Of a DNA stretch of 7,335 nucleotides, positions 1-7,335 are shown piece after piece. The stretch is taken from assembly GCA_017999235.1 (NCBI GenBank), contig JAGOBN010000193.1, positions 1-7,335 of the forward strand, read 5' to 3'. This stretch comes from Anaerolineales bacterium (GTDB taxonomy: Bacteria > Chloroflexota > Anaerolineae > Anaerolineales > UBA6663). Below the pieces are notes generated by a model that saw only the letters and a program-made list of their open reading frames with translations, did not search any database and was not told the origin of the DNA. Numbering within the stretch: the first letter of the stretch is position 1; each line of letters begins with the position of its first letter. The translations under genes were made by a program, and so were the position numbers.

Positions 1-1511
1 CCGACCTGATCCGCCGGTACACCGGGGCGGCGGAAAGCGCCCAAGCCCTGCGGGCGGTCAACGCCTTCTGGTCACGCTTTGTGGACACGGAGACCGTGGA
101 CACCCCGGACGAAGCCCTGAACTTCATGACCAACACCTGGCTGAAGTACCAGGCGATTTCCTGCCGCTTGTGGGGCAAGTCGGCGCTGTACCAGGTCTCG
201 GCCGGCTACGGTTTCCGGGACCAACTGCAGGACAGCCAGATCTTTCTGGTCAGCGAGCCGGAATTGGCCAAGCAGCAACTGCTGCGGCACGCCGCCCAGC
301 AGTTTGTCGAGGGCGATGTGCTGCACTGGTGGTTCTCCATCCGCGGCGGCGGGCCGCGCACCAACTGCTCGGACGACCTGCTCTGGCTGCCGTTTATCCT
401 GGATGCGTACCTGCAGGAGACCGACGATTTCAGCATCCTGGATGAGCTGATCCCGTTCTTGAACGGGCCGGCCGCCCCGCTCTACGAGCATTGCCGGCGC
501 GCCATCGAGCGCTCGTTCTCGCGCTTCTCGCCCCGCGGCCTCCCGCTGATGGGCGACCACGATTGGAATGACGGCCTGAGCGCCGTCGGCACGCTGCTGC
601 GCGGCGAGAGCTTCTGGGTGGCCGAGTTCCTGTACCTGATCCTGGGCCGCTTCGCCCCGCTGGCCCGCCGGCGCGGGGACGCCGCCTTTGCCGCCCGCTG
701 CGAGACGGTGCGGGACAGCCTGCAGGCGGCCATGCACCGGCACGGCTGGGACGGCGCCTGGTATTTGATGGCCACCACCGATGCCGGTTTGTTGCTGGGC
801 TCCCAGACGAACACGGAAGGCCAGATCTTCCTGATGCCCAACCTGTGGGCCGTCATCAGCGGCCTCGCCGAACCCGAACGCGCCCAGGCGGCGCTGGCGG
901 CCGTCACCCAGTACCTGCTCAAAGATTACGGGACCCTGCTGAACTATCCCGCCTTCACCCACCCCCGGCCGGATATCGGGTACGTGACCCGCTATGCGCC
1001 GGGGCTGCGCGAAAACGGCGGCGTCTACACCCACGCCGCCACCTGGGCCGTCTGGGCCTATACGCTGGCCGGCCAGCCCGAGCGCGCCTACGAGGCGTAC
1101 CGGAAGATCTGCCCGCCCAACCGCAGCGCGGATATCGACACCTACAAAGCCGAGCCCTACGTTACGCCCGGCAACGTGGACGGGCCGCTCTCGGAATACT
1201 ATGGGCGGGGCGGCTGGACCTGGTACACGGGTTCCGCGCAGTGGCTGCACCGGATGGCCACCCACTGGATTTTGGGCCTCCGGCCGCAAGCCGACGGCCT
1301 CCTGGTGGATCCCGCGATCCCGGCCGAGTGGCCGGGCTTCACGGTGACCCGGAAATTCCGGAACGCCGTCTACCGCATCGTGGTGAAGAATCCCGCCCGG
1401 GTCAGCCGGGGCGTCCGGACGGTGCTGGTCGATGGCCGGCCGGTGGCCGGCCAAGTGCTCCCTGTCCTGGGTGATGGGCAAACCCACGCCGTCGAGATTG
1501 TCATGGGCTGA
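1..1511 (+). CDS. GH94-family glycoside phosphorylase, C-terminal part (5' truncated by window edge)
   Basis: The frame is open from base 3 to the TGA at 1509-1511, giving 502 residues; the GTG at 81 is internal, because the upstream codons read smoothly into the conserved AFWSRF segment. Visible GH94 landmarks, in order, are GYGFRDQLQD (204-233), a GGPRTNCSDDLLWLPF-like stretch (about 348-395), DWNDG (561-575), ENGGVYTHAATW (1011-1046) and GRGGWTWYTGSA (1203-1238). The family is known for inverting phosphorolysis of beta-glucosides, releasing alpha-glucose 1-phosphate. The Asp of the DWND motif is the expected general acid, and the His and TGS motifs are expected to bind phosphate. The GGWTWYTGSA form and the VDTPDEALNFMTNTWLKYQ-like entry recall the cyclic beta-1,2-glucan synthase C-terminus and 1,2-beta-oligoglucan phosphorylases more than cellobiose phosphorylase. 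No signal peptide can be judged because the N-terminus is missing. The adjacent sugar transporter suggests a cytoplasmic enzyme acting on imported oligosaccharide. Family is confident; substrate is inference. Confidence 0.92.
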   Translation, partial: DLIRRYTGAAESAQALRAVNAFWSRFVDTETVDTPDEALNFMTNTWLKYQAISCRLWGKSALYQVSAGYGFRDQLQDSQIFLVSEPELAKQQLLRHAAQQFVEGDVLHWWFSIRGGGPRTNCSDDLLWLPFILDAYLQETDDFSILDELIPFLNGPAAPLYEHCRRAIERSFSRFSPRGLPLMGDHDWNDGLSAVGTLLRGESFWVAEFLYLILGRFAPLARRRGDAAFAARCETVRDSLQAAMHRHGWDGAWYLMATTDAGLLLGSQTNTEGQIFLMPNLWAVISGLAEPERAQAALAAVTQYLLKDYGTLLNYPAFTHPRPDIGYVTRYAPGLRENGGVYTHAATWAVWAYTLAGQPERAYEAYRKICPPNRSADIDTYKAEPYVTPGNVDGPLSEYYGRGGWTWYTGSAQWLHRMATHWILGLRPQADGLLVDPAIPAEWPGFTVTRKFRNAVYRIVVKNPARVSRGVRTVLVDGRPVAGQVLPVLGDGQTHAVEIVMG

Positions 1512-1530
1512 GGCCCGGTGACGCTGACGC

Positions 1531-1552
1531 AAGGAGGTGCGTATTGGGGTAG
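1531..1552 (+). other. Orphan Shine-Dalgarno-like sequence with a two-codon reading frame
   Basis: AAGGAGG at 1531-1537 is the strongest ribosome-binding-like run in this spacer, yet no real gene follows it. Six bases downstream, TTG GGG TAG (1544-1552) would make a two-codon reading frame. A tandem TGACGC TGACGC repeat (1519-1530) lies immediately upstream. The run could be chance, a relic, or a ribosome standby site for the following gene, whose own ribosome binding site is about 57 bases further on. Confidence 0.25.
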
Positions 1553-1593
1553 GCTGAATCCGACCCGTTGACCCGCCCGTTTTGCAGCTATCC

Positions 1594-1600
1594 AGAGGAG
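1594..1600 (+). promoter_or_regulatory. Ribosome binding site deciding the start of the sugar-binding lipoprotein
   Basis: AGAGGAG ends eight bases before the ATG at 1609. This favours 1609 over the in-frame TTG at 1582, which would place this site inside the coding region and add nine non-signal-like residues. I found no convincing -35/-10 pair in the spacer: a TTGACC occurs at 1568-1573 but has no -10 partner at proper distance. Confidence 0.8.
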
Positions 1601-1608
1601 AACTTGTC

Positions 1609-3069
1609 ATGCGAATGCCCGCCAAGCTGATCAACTACGTAATGACGGCGACCTTGGTCGCCAGCACGCTCGCCGCGTGCGCGGCGCCGGCCACGCCCAC
1701 CGCCGAACCCGCGGCCACCCAGGCGCCCCAACCCACCGCCGCGCCGACCACGGCAGTGCCGGCCACCGCCGCGCCGGAGCCCACCGCGGTGCCGCCCACC
1801 GCCGCGCCGGAGCCGATTACCCTGCGCTACGCCAACTGGAATGTGGGAACCGAAGAAGAGAACAATCTCCAGCGCCAGATGGTCGCAGCTTATATTGAAG
1901 CCAACCCGCATGTGACGGTCGAGTTTGTGGATATGTCCGGCGAGGGCGGCTGGGACGCCATCCTGACCGCTTACGCGGCCAAGGGCGAACTGCCGGATGT
2001 CTTCATGGCCAACAACGTGCCGCTGTATGTGGCCAACGGCTGGCTGGCCGATCTGTCCGAGCAGGTCCAGGATGACGCGGACTGGCAGAATGTCCCGCAA
2101 GTCCTGAAGGACGCCTTCACCTACAACGGCAAGGTCTTCGGCCTGCCGGCCGCCCAGTTTGTGATGGGCTACTTTGTCAATCGCGAGCTGTATGAGGCCG
2201 CCAACCTGGATGCGCCGGAGTACGGCTTCTCGATCGACGAGTTCAACACCGGCATTACCACCCTGACCGATGTCTCCAAGGGCGTCCTGGGCCTGGACGA
2301 GCAGGAATTCGTGATGGGCTGGTATCCGAGCACCGTGGACAGCAACTTGAAGTGGTTTGGTTTCGACGGCGCCCGGATGAACTACAACTCGGCCGCCTTC
2401 AAGGAAGGCCTGGCCAAGGCCGGCGAAGTGAAGCCATATACCTGGCAGGGCCTGTCCGACGAGCAGAAGGCGAACTTCAAATCCACCGGGCCGTGGGAGC
2501 TGTTCTTGAACCAGGAAGCGGGCCTGCGCTGGGACGCCTCCTGGGCGGTGCCGGGCTACGTGCAGAACGCCACCTTTGATTGGGACTTCATCGGCATCCC
2601 CGGCGGCAACCAGGCGCTGGTGGCGGACGTGATCGTGGTGTCCGAGACCGCGCCCGATATCGCCGCGGCCTACGCGTTCGCCAAGTGGATGACCTTCTCC
2701 ACCGCCGCGTATGCCAAGGAAGCCGAGCTGGCCGAGGCGGCCGGCTCCGCCCCCAAGATGCCGGTCTCGGTGGATGCGGCCTCGATCGAGCTGTACAAGC
2801 AGTTCGTCGACAAGCCCGGCATCCTGGCCGCGCTGGAGAACCTGGACAACAGCGTGATCGAGTCGCTGGCCAAGATCATCCCGGGCTACATCAACGCGCG
2901 CTGGGAAGGCAAGCCGGGGATTGACATCGGCGAAGATAAGGATGTCAATATGTGGTACATGTTCAACTTCGCCAACGAAGGGCGCTTCAAGTATGAAGAC
3001 TACGCCGCGAAGCTGGAAGAGTTTGCCAACCAGATCCTGACGGAAGCCCAGGCCACGGTCAACAAGTAG
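1609..3069 (+). CDS. ABC transporter sugar-binding lipoprotein (extracellular solute-binding family 1)
   Basis: This 486-residue protein would capture a sugar outside the membrane and deliver it to the MalF/MalG-type permeases encoded downstream. It starts with a basic and hydrophobic signal ending in the lipobox LAAC, with the lipidated cysteine at residue 24 (codon 1678-1680). Residues 25-69 are a low-complexity Ala/Pro/Thr linker, typical of lipoproteins that hold the binding domain away from the membrane. The folded domain begins near residue 70 ([10 protein letters not shown]) and runs to the end. It shows family features: LPDVFM around residue 130, [10 protein letters not shown] from residue 308, and the AYAFAKWM helix around residues 354-361. 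About 415 residues is normal for a UgpB/MalE-type domain. It follows the phosphorylase gene after 97 nt and precedes the second binding-protein gene after 80 nt. A family 1 sugar binder is confident; the ligand cannot be read from sequence. Confidence 0.93.
   Translation: MRMPAKLINYVMTATLVASTLAACAAPATPTAEPAATQAPQPTAAPTTAVPATAAPEPTAVPPTAAPEPITLRYANWNVGTEEENNLQRQMVAAYIEANPHVTVEFVDMSGEGGWDAILTAYAAKGELPDVFMANNVPLYVANGWLADLSEQVQDDADWQNVPQVLKDAFTYNGKVFGLPAAQFVMGYFVNRELYEAANLDAPEYGFSIDEFNTGITTLTDVSKGVLGLDEQEFVMGWYPSTVDSNLKWFGFDGARMNYNSAAFKEGLAKAGEVKPYTWQGLSDEQKANFKSTGPWELFLNQEAGLRWDASWAVPGYVQNATFDWDFIGIPGGNQALVADVIVVSETAPDIAAAYAFAKWMTFSTAAYAKEAELAEAAGSAPKMPVSVDAASIELYKQFVDKPGILAALENLDNSVIESLAKIIPGYINARWEGKPGIDIGEDKDVNMWYMFNFANEGRFKYEDYAAKLEEFANQILTEAQATVNK
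1763..1814 (+). repeat. Short direct repeat in the lipoprotein linker
   Basis: A 19-bp sequence (CCACCGCCGCGCCGGAGCC) occurs at 1763-1781 and again at 1796-1814, a 33-bp offset equal to 11 codons. It encodes the repeated TAAPEP element of the linker. The repeat probably reflects slippage or duplication in a low-complexity spacer and need not have any nucleic-acid role. Confidence 0.8.
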
Positions 3070-3080
3070 CCTGTAACCCG

Positions 3081-3110
3081 GGCGGGCATTGTGGCGTCAC
3101 AATGCCCGCC
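3081..3110 (+). terminator. Perfect 13-bp intercistronic hairpin (partial terminator or mRNA stabiliser)
   Basis: GGCGGGCATTGTG (3081-3093) is followed by a four-base loop GCGT and its exact reverse complement CACAATGCCCGCC (3098-3110). The hairpin begins 11 bases after the TAG of the lipoprotein gene. The following bases are TCCCTTGGGC, with no run of T, so a strong intrinsic terminator is unlikely. No separate promoter for the downstream genes is evident. Known precedent, such as the malE-malF spacer of enteric bacteria, suggests such a hairpin lets the binding protein be made in excess over the permeases, by protecting the upstream mRNA end or causing partial termination. The hairpin is seen directly; its role is inferred. 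Confidence 0.7.
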
Positions 3111-3149
3111 TCCCTTGGGCCTTGGCGGCTCAACAAGCTGGATTGGTCT

Positions 3150-6047
3150 ATGAAGCGGAGTCACTGGCTGCGGCTGCTGGGGGCGGCCCTCATCGTCCTG
3201 ACCGCGCTGCCGGCCCCGGCGCGCGCCGCGCTCCCCAGCGCGCCGCCGGCCTCCGGGACCGCCGGCCGCCGCCCGGCCGCCGCCGGCCTTCCGGTGGTGG
3301 AGGTGCGCGCCGATACGTTTGGCGCGGTGCTGGCCGAGGATGCGGCGGCCGCGCTGTACGCCAAACCGAGCGTCCGCCTGGAGCCCGGCGACCGCCTGCA
3401 GTTTGCGGTGTCGGTGGCGGCGGCCGGCCAGTACACCCTGGCGTTTGATATGGCCGCCGCCGCGGCCGCCGCCTTCGGCCGTGCGCCGGAAGGCCAACTG
3501 CGGGTGGACGGGGATTTCCCGGTCCCCGAAGCCCGGCGCTTCGTCTTCCCCATCTTCTTCCACAACCGCTCCGCTCAGTTCCCGCTGGACCGCTACGGGA
3601 ACGAGGCCCTGATCCGGCAGGACCGGCTGGTGCGGTGGAGCCGGGCCGCCCTGCGTGACGCGGCCTTCAGCCAGGCGTATCCGCCGGCCGTGACGCTGGC
3701 CGCCGGGCCGCACACCTTCGAATTTGAGGCGGCGCTGGCGCCGCTGTATCTGGGCAGCCTGTATCTCACCCCGGCCGCGCCCTACCCCGCTTACGCCGAC
3801 TACCTGGCCGCCCAGCCGGCCGCGGAGGCCGCGGGCGTGCTGATCGCGCTGGAGGCTGAACACCCGGCCTACAAAAACGACACCTCCATCCGCCCCATCA
3901 GCAGCCGCAGCCTGACGGCCACGCCCTATGACACCTACCGCCTGTTGCTCAACACCCTGGGCGGCGAGGCCTGGCAGCGCAGCGGCACCGCCGTCTACTA
4001 CGAAGTAGAGGCGCCGGCCGCCGGCCGGTATCTGCTGACCCTGCGCGCCCTCCAGAACTTCAAAGACAACTTCACCGTCTACCGGCGCATCACCGTCAAC
4101 GGCGTAGTCCCGTTTGCGGAGCTGAACGCGGTGCCGTTCAATTATTCGCCGGCGTGGGCCAACCTGACCCTGGGCGGCGCCGCGCCCTACCAAATCTACT
4201 TGAACCAGGGCGTCAACGTTCTGGGCATTGAGGCCACCAACGCCCCCTACCGTCTGGCGGCCGAACGCCTTCAGCAGGCGCTCCTCGATATCAACGCCCT
4301 GGCGCTGGAGATCAAGAAGCTGACCGGGAACCAGGCCGACCCGTTCAAAGAGTGGGAGATCTCCGAGTACATCCCCGATCTGCAGGCCCGCCTGCTGGCC
4401 CTGGCCGGCGACCTGCAGCGGGACAAGGCCGACCTGCTGGCCGTCAACCAAAACGCCGGCTCTCAGGAAATCCTGGCCTACCAGATGGCGATCGACAACC
4501 TGGAGTTTCTGGCGCAGGACCCGGACAAGATCCCCAGCCGGATGAAACGGTTGTCCGAAGGGTCGGGCTCGGCCGCCCAACTGCTCGGCAAAGTGCTGCC
4601 CTCCCTGCAGAGCCAGCCGCTGGCTTTGGACAAGCTGTATCTCCACACACCGGACATGACGCCGCCGGCGGCGGCCGCGCCCTGGTACGCCGAGGTGGGC
4701 GAAGGCTTTAAACGCTTCCTGCGCTCCTTTGAGCCGGACCCCTATCAGACCATTGGGGCCGCCGCCGATGAACTGGAAGTCTGGGTCAACCGGCCGCGCC
4801 AGTACGTGGACCTGCTGCAAACGCTCACCGACGAGACCTTTACCCAGGACACGGGCATCCGGGTCAAGTTCTCGATCATGCCGGAGGAGTCCAAGCTGAT
4901 CCTGGCCAACGCGGCCGGCCTGCAGCCGGACGTGGCCCTGGGGATCAGCACCAATGTGCCGTATGAGCTGGCCATCCGGAATGCGCTGACCGATTTGCGC
5001 GCCTTCGATGATTTTGACGCTTACATCCGGATCTATGCTCCGGGCGCGCTGTTGAGCTACATCATCAACGACTCCGTCTACGCCATCCCCGAGACGCAGG
5101 ATTTCTGGGTCACCTATTACCGCACCGACATCCTGGCCTCCCTGGGCCTGCCCGTCCCGGATACCTGGGATCAGGTGATTGAGATTCTGCCCGAACTGCA
5201 GCGCTATGGCCTGAACTTCAACACGCCGCTGTCCAACGTGTCCGGCTCCAAGGGCTATCTGGTCACGGCCCCGTACCTGTTCAACCACGGCGCCCAGCTC
5301 TACAGCCCGGACGGTTTTGCGACCGGGCTGGACAGCGAAGCCGCCATCCAGGCTGTCAAGTTTATGGCCGACGGCTTCACCCTGTACGGCCTGCCGCTGA
5401 CCACGGCCAATTTCTACGACAGCTTCCGCTACGGCAGCCTGCCGCTGGGGGTCTCCAACTTCACCGACTATCTCAAACTGCTGACGGCGGCGCCGGAGAT
5501 CAACGGGCTGTGGGGCCTGGCCCTGTACCCGGCCACGGTCCTGGCCGACGGCACCCAGTACCGCTACGCCACCGGCTCCGCCCAGGCCAGCATCATGTTC
5601 CGCACCACCCAACGGCCGGACGACGCCTGGACGTTTATGAAGTGGTGGATGTCCACCCCCACCCAGGTGGATTTTCAGCAGCAGCTGATCCTCAACTACG
5701 GCCTGGAGTACCTGTGGAATTCAGCCAACCTGGAAGCCTTCCAATATTCGCCCATCCCGGAGGCGCACAAGGCCGTTATTCTGGAACAATGGCAGTGGCT
5801 GCAGGAGCCGGTCAAACTGCCCGGCAGTTACATGCAGGAGCGGGAACTGAGCAACGCCTGGAACCGCATCGTCTTTGACGGCGCGAACCCGCGGGTGGCC
5901 CTGGACCGCTCGGTTATCGTCATCAACCGCGAGATCACGCGCAAGATGGAAGAGTTTGGCTATCTGCAAAACGGCGTCAAGGTGAAGGAGTTCAAGATCC
6001 CGACGATTGAAACCGTCCGGGGCTGGATGGCGGCCGATGGCGACTAA
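3150..6047 (+). CDS. Large secreted fusion: two carbohydrate-binding-like beta-sandwich domains plus C-terminal solute-binding domain
   Basis: This is a 965-residue exported protein. The ATG at 3150 is chosen because it opens a clean signal peptide ([11 protein letters not shown], hydrophobic core, ARA cleavage site near residue 26). The in-frame ATG at 3102 lies inside the hairpin arm and would add 16 non-signal residues. The site before 3150 is weak (GGAT, 3140-3143). Residues about 49-205 and 232-366 look like two beta-sandwiches: both contain the AAGxYxL strand pattern, and the second opens with an ALEAEHP motif and ends with [11 protein letters not shown], as in CBM6/35-type modules. Residues about 367-500 are mostly helical. 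From residue 541 ([12 protein letters not shown]) to the end is a complete solute-binding domain of about 425 residues, with QPDVALGIS near 594 and [10 protein letters not shown] at 825-834. Ordinary sugar-binding proteins are 400-500 residues, so this is about double. No lipobox is present. It overlaps the permease gene by 11 bp, which argues for joint function. From memory, similar long proteins occur beside transporter genes in Paenibacillus-like Firmicutes. Confidence 0.88.
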   Translation: MKRSHWLRLLGAALIVLTALPAPARAALPSAPPASGTAGRRPAAAGLPVVEVRADTFGAVLAEDAAAALYAKPSVRLEPGDRLQFAVSVAAAGQYTLAFDMAAAAAAAFGRAPEGQLRVDGDFPVPEARRFVFPIFFHNRSAQFPLDRYGNEALIRQDRLVRWSRAALRDAAFSQAYPPAVTLAAGPHTFEFEAALAPLYLGSLYLTPAAPYPAYADYLAAQPAAEAAGVLIALEAEHPAYKNDTSIRPISSRSLTATPYDTYRLLLNTLGGEAWQRSGTAVYYEVEAPAAGRYLLTLRALQNFKDNFTVYRRITVNGVVPFAELNAVPFNYSPAWANLTLGGAAPYQIYLNQGVNVLGIEATNAPYRLAAERLQQALLDINALALEIKKLTGNQADPFKEWEISEYIPDLQARLLALAGDLQRDKADLLAVNQNAGSQEILAYQMAIDNLEFLAQDPDKIPSRMKRLSEGSGSAAQLLGKVLPSLQSQPLALDKLYLHTPDMTPPAAAAPWYAEVGEGFKRFLRSFEPDPYQTIGAAADELEVWVNRPRQYVDLLQTLTDETFTQDTGIRVKFSIMPEESKLILANAAGLQPDVALGISTNVPYELAIRNALTDLRAFDDFDAYIRIYAPGALLSYIINDSVYAIPETQDFWVTYYRTDILASLGLPVPDTWDQVIEILPELQRYGLNFNTPLSNVSGSKGYLVTAPYLFNHGAQLYSPDGFATGLDSEAAIQAVKFMADGFTLYGLPLTTANFYDSFRYGSLPLGVSNFTDYLKLLTAAPEINGLWGLALYPATVLADGTQYRYATGSAQASIMFRTTQRPDDAWTFMKWWMSTPTQVDFQQQLILNYGLEYLWNSANLEAFQYSPIPEAHKAVILEQWQWLQEPVKLPGSYMQERELSNAWNRIVFDGANPRVALDRSVIVINREITRKMEEFGYLQNGVKVKEFKIPTIETVRGWMAADGD

Positions 6048-6969
6048 CACCGGCCGGCCGCCGGCCGCGAGCTCCTTCCGCCGCTGGCTGGACCGCGAGG
6101 GCAGCGCCTACGCGTTCCTGGCGCCGTACGCGCTGGCGTTCATCGTCTTTATCGTGGTGCCGGTCGCGGCGGCCGGCCTGCTGTCCTTTACCTTCTTTGA
6201 CACCATCCAGCCGCCCCAGTTCACGGGGCTGCACAACTACCTGGTCCTGCTCACCCAGGACGAGGTCTTTATGCGCTACGTCCTGCCCAATACCATCCAG
6301 TTCGCGGTGCTGGTCGGGCCGGGCGGCTACCTGCTGTCCTTCCTGCTGGCCTGGATGCTGGCGCAGCTGCCCAAGGCGCCGCGCACGCTCCTGGCCCTGA
6401 TCCTGTACTCGCCGTCCATGACCACGGGCGTGGCCATGACCGTGGTCTGGCGCACGCTGTTCAGCGGCGATCAGAACGGCTATTTGAACAGCTGGCTGCT
6501 GGAATTGAACGCCATCCCGGAGCCGATCCAGTGGCTGCAGTCGCCGCAGTACCTGATGCTCATCATGATCGTGGTGACGCTGTGGAGCAGTATGGGCGTG
6601 GGCTTCCTGGCCATGCTGGCCGGCATCCTGGAGATCAACCCGGAGCTGTACGAGGCCGGCAGCCTGGACGGGATCAGCAACCGCTTCCAGGAGATCATCC
6701 ACATCACTATCCCGTCCATGAAGCCGCAGATGCTGTTTGGCGCGGTGATGGCCATCGTCTCCACCTTCCAGGCCGGCATGATCGGGGTGACGCTGTCCGG
6801 CGCCAACCCCACGCCGCAGTACGCCGGCCAGCTGATCGTCAACCACATCGAGGACTTCGGCTTCCTGCGCTATGAGATGGGCTACGCGGCGGCCGTCTCG
6901 GTGGTGCTGCTGCTGATGGTGCTCTTCTTCTCCCGGATGGCGAACCGGCTGTTCGCCAGCGAGGCGTGA
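6037..6969 (+). CDS. Sugar ABC transporter permease, MalF/UgpA type
   Basis: This 310-residue inner-membrane protein should form half of the transport channel. The ATG at 6037 is preferred over the in-frame TTG at 6007: it has a GGATGG run six bases upstream and gives the usual short cytoplasmic N-terminus. Six hydrophobic segments are visible, near residues 24-51, 88-110, 117-142, 172-198, 232-254 and 282-306. The loop that contacts the ATPase is at residues 206-230 and reads EAGSLDG...IPSMKP, matching the EAA-motif pattern EAAxxDGA...P with Gly in place of the third residue. The gene starts inside the end of the fusion protein gene, so translational coupling is likely. The next permease follows after four bases. 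Family and role are confident; substrate is set by the binding proteins and is not evident here. Confidence 0.95.
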   Translation: MATNTGRPPAASSFRRWLDREGSAYAFLAPYALAFIVFIVVPVAAAGLLSFTFFDTIQPPQFTGLHNYLVLLTQDEVFMRYVLPNTIQFAVLVGPGGYLLSFLLAWMLAQLPKAPRTLLALILYSPSMTTGVAMTVVWRTLFSGDQNGYLNSWLLELNAIPEPIQWLQSPQYLMLIMIVVTLWSSMGVGFLAMLAGILEINPELYEAGSLDGISNRFQEIIHITIPSMKPQMLFGAVMAIVSTFQAGMIGVTLSGANPTPQYAGQLIVNHIEDFGFLRYEMGYAAAVSVVLLLMVLFFSRMANRLFASEA

Positions 6970-6973
6970 TCCC

Positions 6974-7335
6974 ATGAAGCGCTTGCGCGGTCAACGCTGG
7001 GGCGGCTTTCGCAACAGCGGCATCAACCCCCAGGGGTTTCACCCCAGCCAGCTCAAGTTCTACGTGGTGCTGCTGCCGCTGACTATCGTGATGCTGCTGC
7101 CGATCCTCTTCATCTTCTCGCACGCCTTCAAGCCGCCGGACGAGCTGTTTGCGTATCCGCCGCGCTTCTTGGTGACCAACCCGACGCTCAAAAACTTCAC
7201 CGACCTGTTCAACAAAATGTCCACCTCCGGGGTGCCGGTCAGCCGCTACCTGTTCAACAGCGTGCTGGTCACGGCCGTCACCGTCGGGGCGTCGGTCCTG
7301 GTCTCGTCCACGGCGGCGTATGCGCTGTCCAAAAA
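6974..7335 (+). CDS. Sugar ABC transporter permease, MalG/UgpE type (3' truncated by window edge)
   Basis: The ATG at 6974 comes four bases after the stop of the MalF-type gene, with GAGG at 6961-6964 as a likely ribosome binding site. The reading frame is open to the window end, giving 120 residues plus two bases. After a polar cytoplasmic start of about 28 residues there is one membrane segment (residues about 29-51). It is followed by the family's typical external stretch [15 protein letters not shown] (52-66), then [11 protein letters not shown] (69-79) and [10 protein letters not shown] (91-100), which opens the second membrane segment. This order is characteristic of MalG-type subunits, which pair with a MalF-type partner. 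The EAA loop and the C-terminus lie beyond the window. Confidence 0.95.
   Translation, partial: MKRLRGQRWGGFRNSGINPQGFHPSQLKFYVVLLPLTIVMLLPILFIFSHAFKPPDELFAYPPRFLVTNPTLKNFTDLFNKMSTSGVPVSRYLFNSVLVTAVTVGASVLVSSTAAYALSK

Noticed and set aside
1434..1452. GGCCGGCC-rich inverted repeats near the end of the phosphorylase gene and at other places
   Set aside because: These follow from Ala/Gly/Arg/Pro codons with G/C third bases, recur throughout the coding regions and show no consistent position relative to genes.
1568..1573. TTGACC as a -35 promoter element before the lipoprotein gene
   Set aside because: No -10-like sequence occurs 16-18 bases downstream, where the ribosome binding site lies.
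72..1634. Antisense open frame of 520 codons opposite the phosphorylase gene
   Set aside because: The + strand carries unmistakable GH94 motifs; the antisense product is low-complexity and Gly/Arg/Gln-rich, as expected of a shadow frame in GC-rich DNA.
3102..3149. Upstream ATG start for the fusion protein at 3102
   Set aside because: It lies in the distal arm of the 13-bp hairpin and would place 16 non-signal residues ahead of an otherwise standard signal peptide beginning at 3150.
3453..3473. Run of seven alanine codons as a possible unstable repeat or frameshift site
   Set aside because: It is a short GCC/GCG run in an Ala-rich protein, the frame continues normally on both sides, and no slippery heptamer is present.
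3000..5612. Antisense open frame of 870 codons opposite the fusion protein gene
   Set aside because: Its translation is rich in Gly, Arg, Gln and Val without recognisable domains, and it mirrors the GC-biased codon pattern of the + strand gene, which has a signal peptide and clear domains.
5992..6975. Antisense open frame of 327 codons opposite the MalF-type permease
   Set aside because: The product is a His/Gln/Arg/Asp-rich string, the usual reverse reading of a membrane protein; the + strand has six membrane segments and an EAA-type loop.

Overview
The window is GC-rich bacterial DNA with a strong G/C preference at third codon positions. All five genes lie on the + strand and are packed head to tail. 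The first solute-binding protein is a lipoprotein with a long Ala/Pro/Thr linker after the lipobox cysteine. That linker style is common in Chloroflexota (Anaerolineae/Caldilineae-like), so a member of that phylum is my best guess; this is inference from style, not a phylogenetic placement.

Layout: (1) 1-1511, the C-terminal 502 residues of a GH94-type glycoside phosphorylase, cut by the left edge. (2) 1512-1608, a 97-nt spacer with an orphan purine-rich Shine-Dalgarno-like run and the real ribosome binding site of the next gene. (3) 1609-3069, a family 1 sugar-binding lipoprotein. (4) 3070-3149, a short spacer holding a perfect 13-bp hairpin. (5) 3150-6047, a 965-residue exported protein combining two beta-sandwich, carbohydrate-binding-like domains, a helical segment and a complete C-terminal solute-binding domain. 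(6) 6037-6969, a MalF/UgpA-type permease overlapping the previous gene by 11 bp. (7) 6974-7335, the N-terminal 120 residues of a MalG/UgpE-type permease, cut by the right edge.

Together these look like an oligosaccharide uptake and phosphorolysis operon. One or both extracellular binding proteins would capture a glucan fragment, the two permeases would form the membrane channel, and the cytoplasmic GH94 enzyme would split the imported sugar with inorganic phosphate. No ATPase gene is visible; it may lie outside the window or be a shared MsmK/UgpC-type subunit encoded elsewhere. The GH94 motifs resemble the cyclic beta-1,2-glucan synthase / 1,2-beta-oligoglucan phosphorylase branch more than classical cellobiose phosphorylase, so a beta-1,2-glucan-type substrate is a plausible but unproven guess.

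The most unusual element is the giant fused binding protein, sitting beside a second, ordinary binding protein and one permease pair. No RNA genes, CRISPR arrays or insertion sequences were seen.
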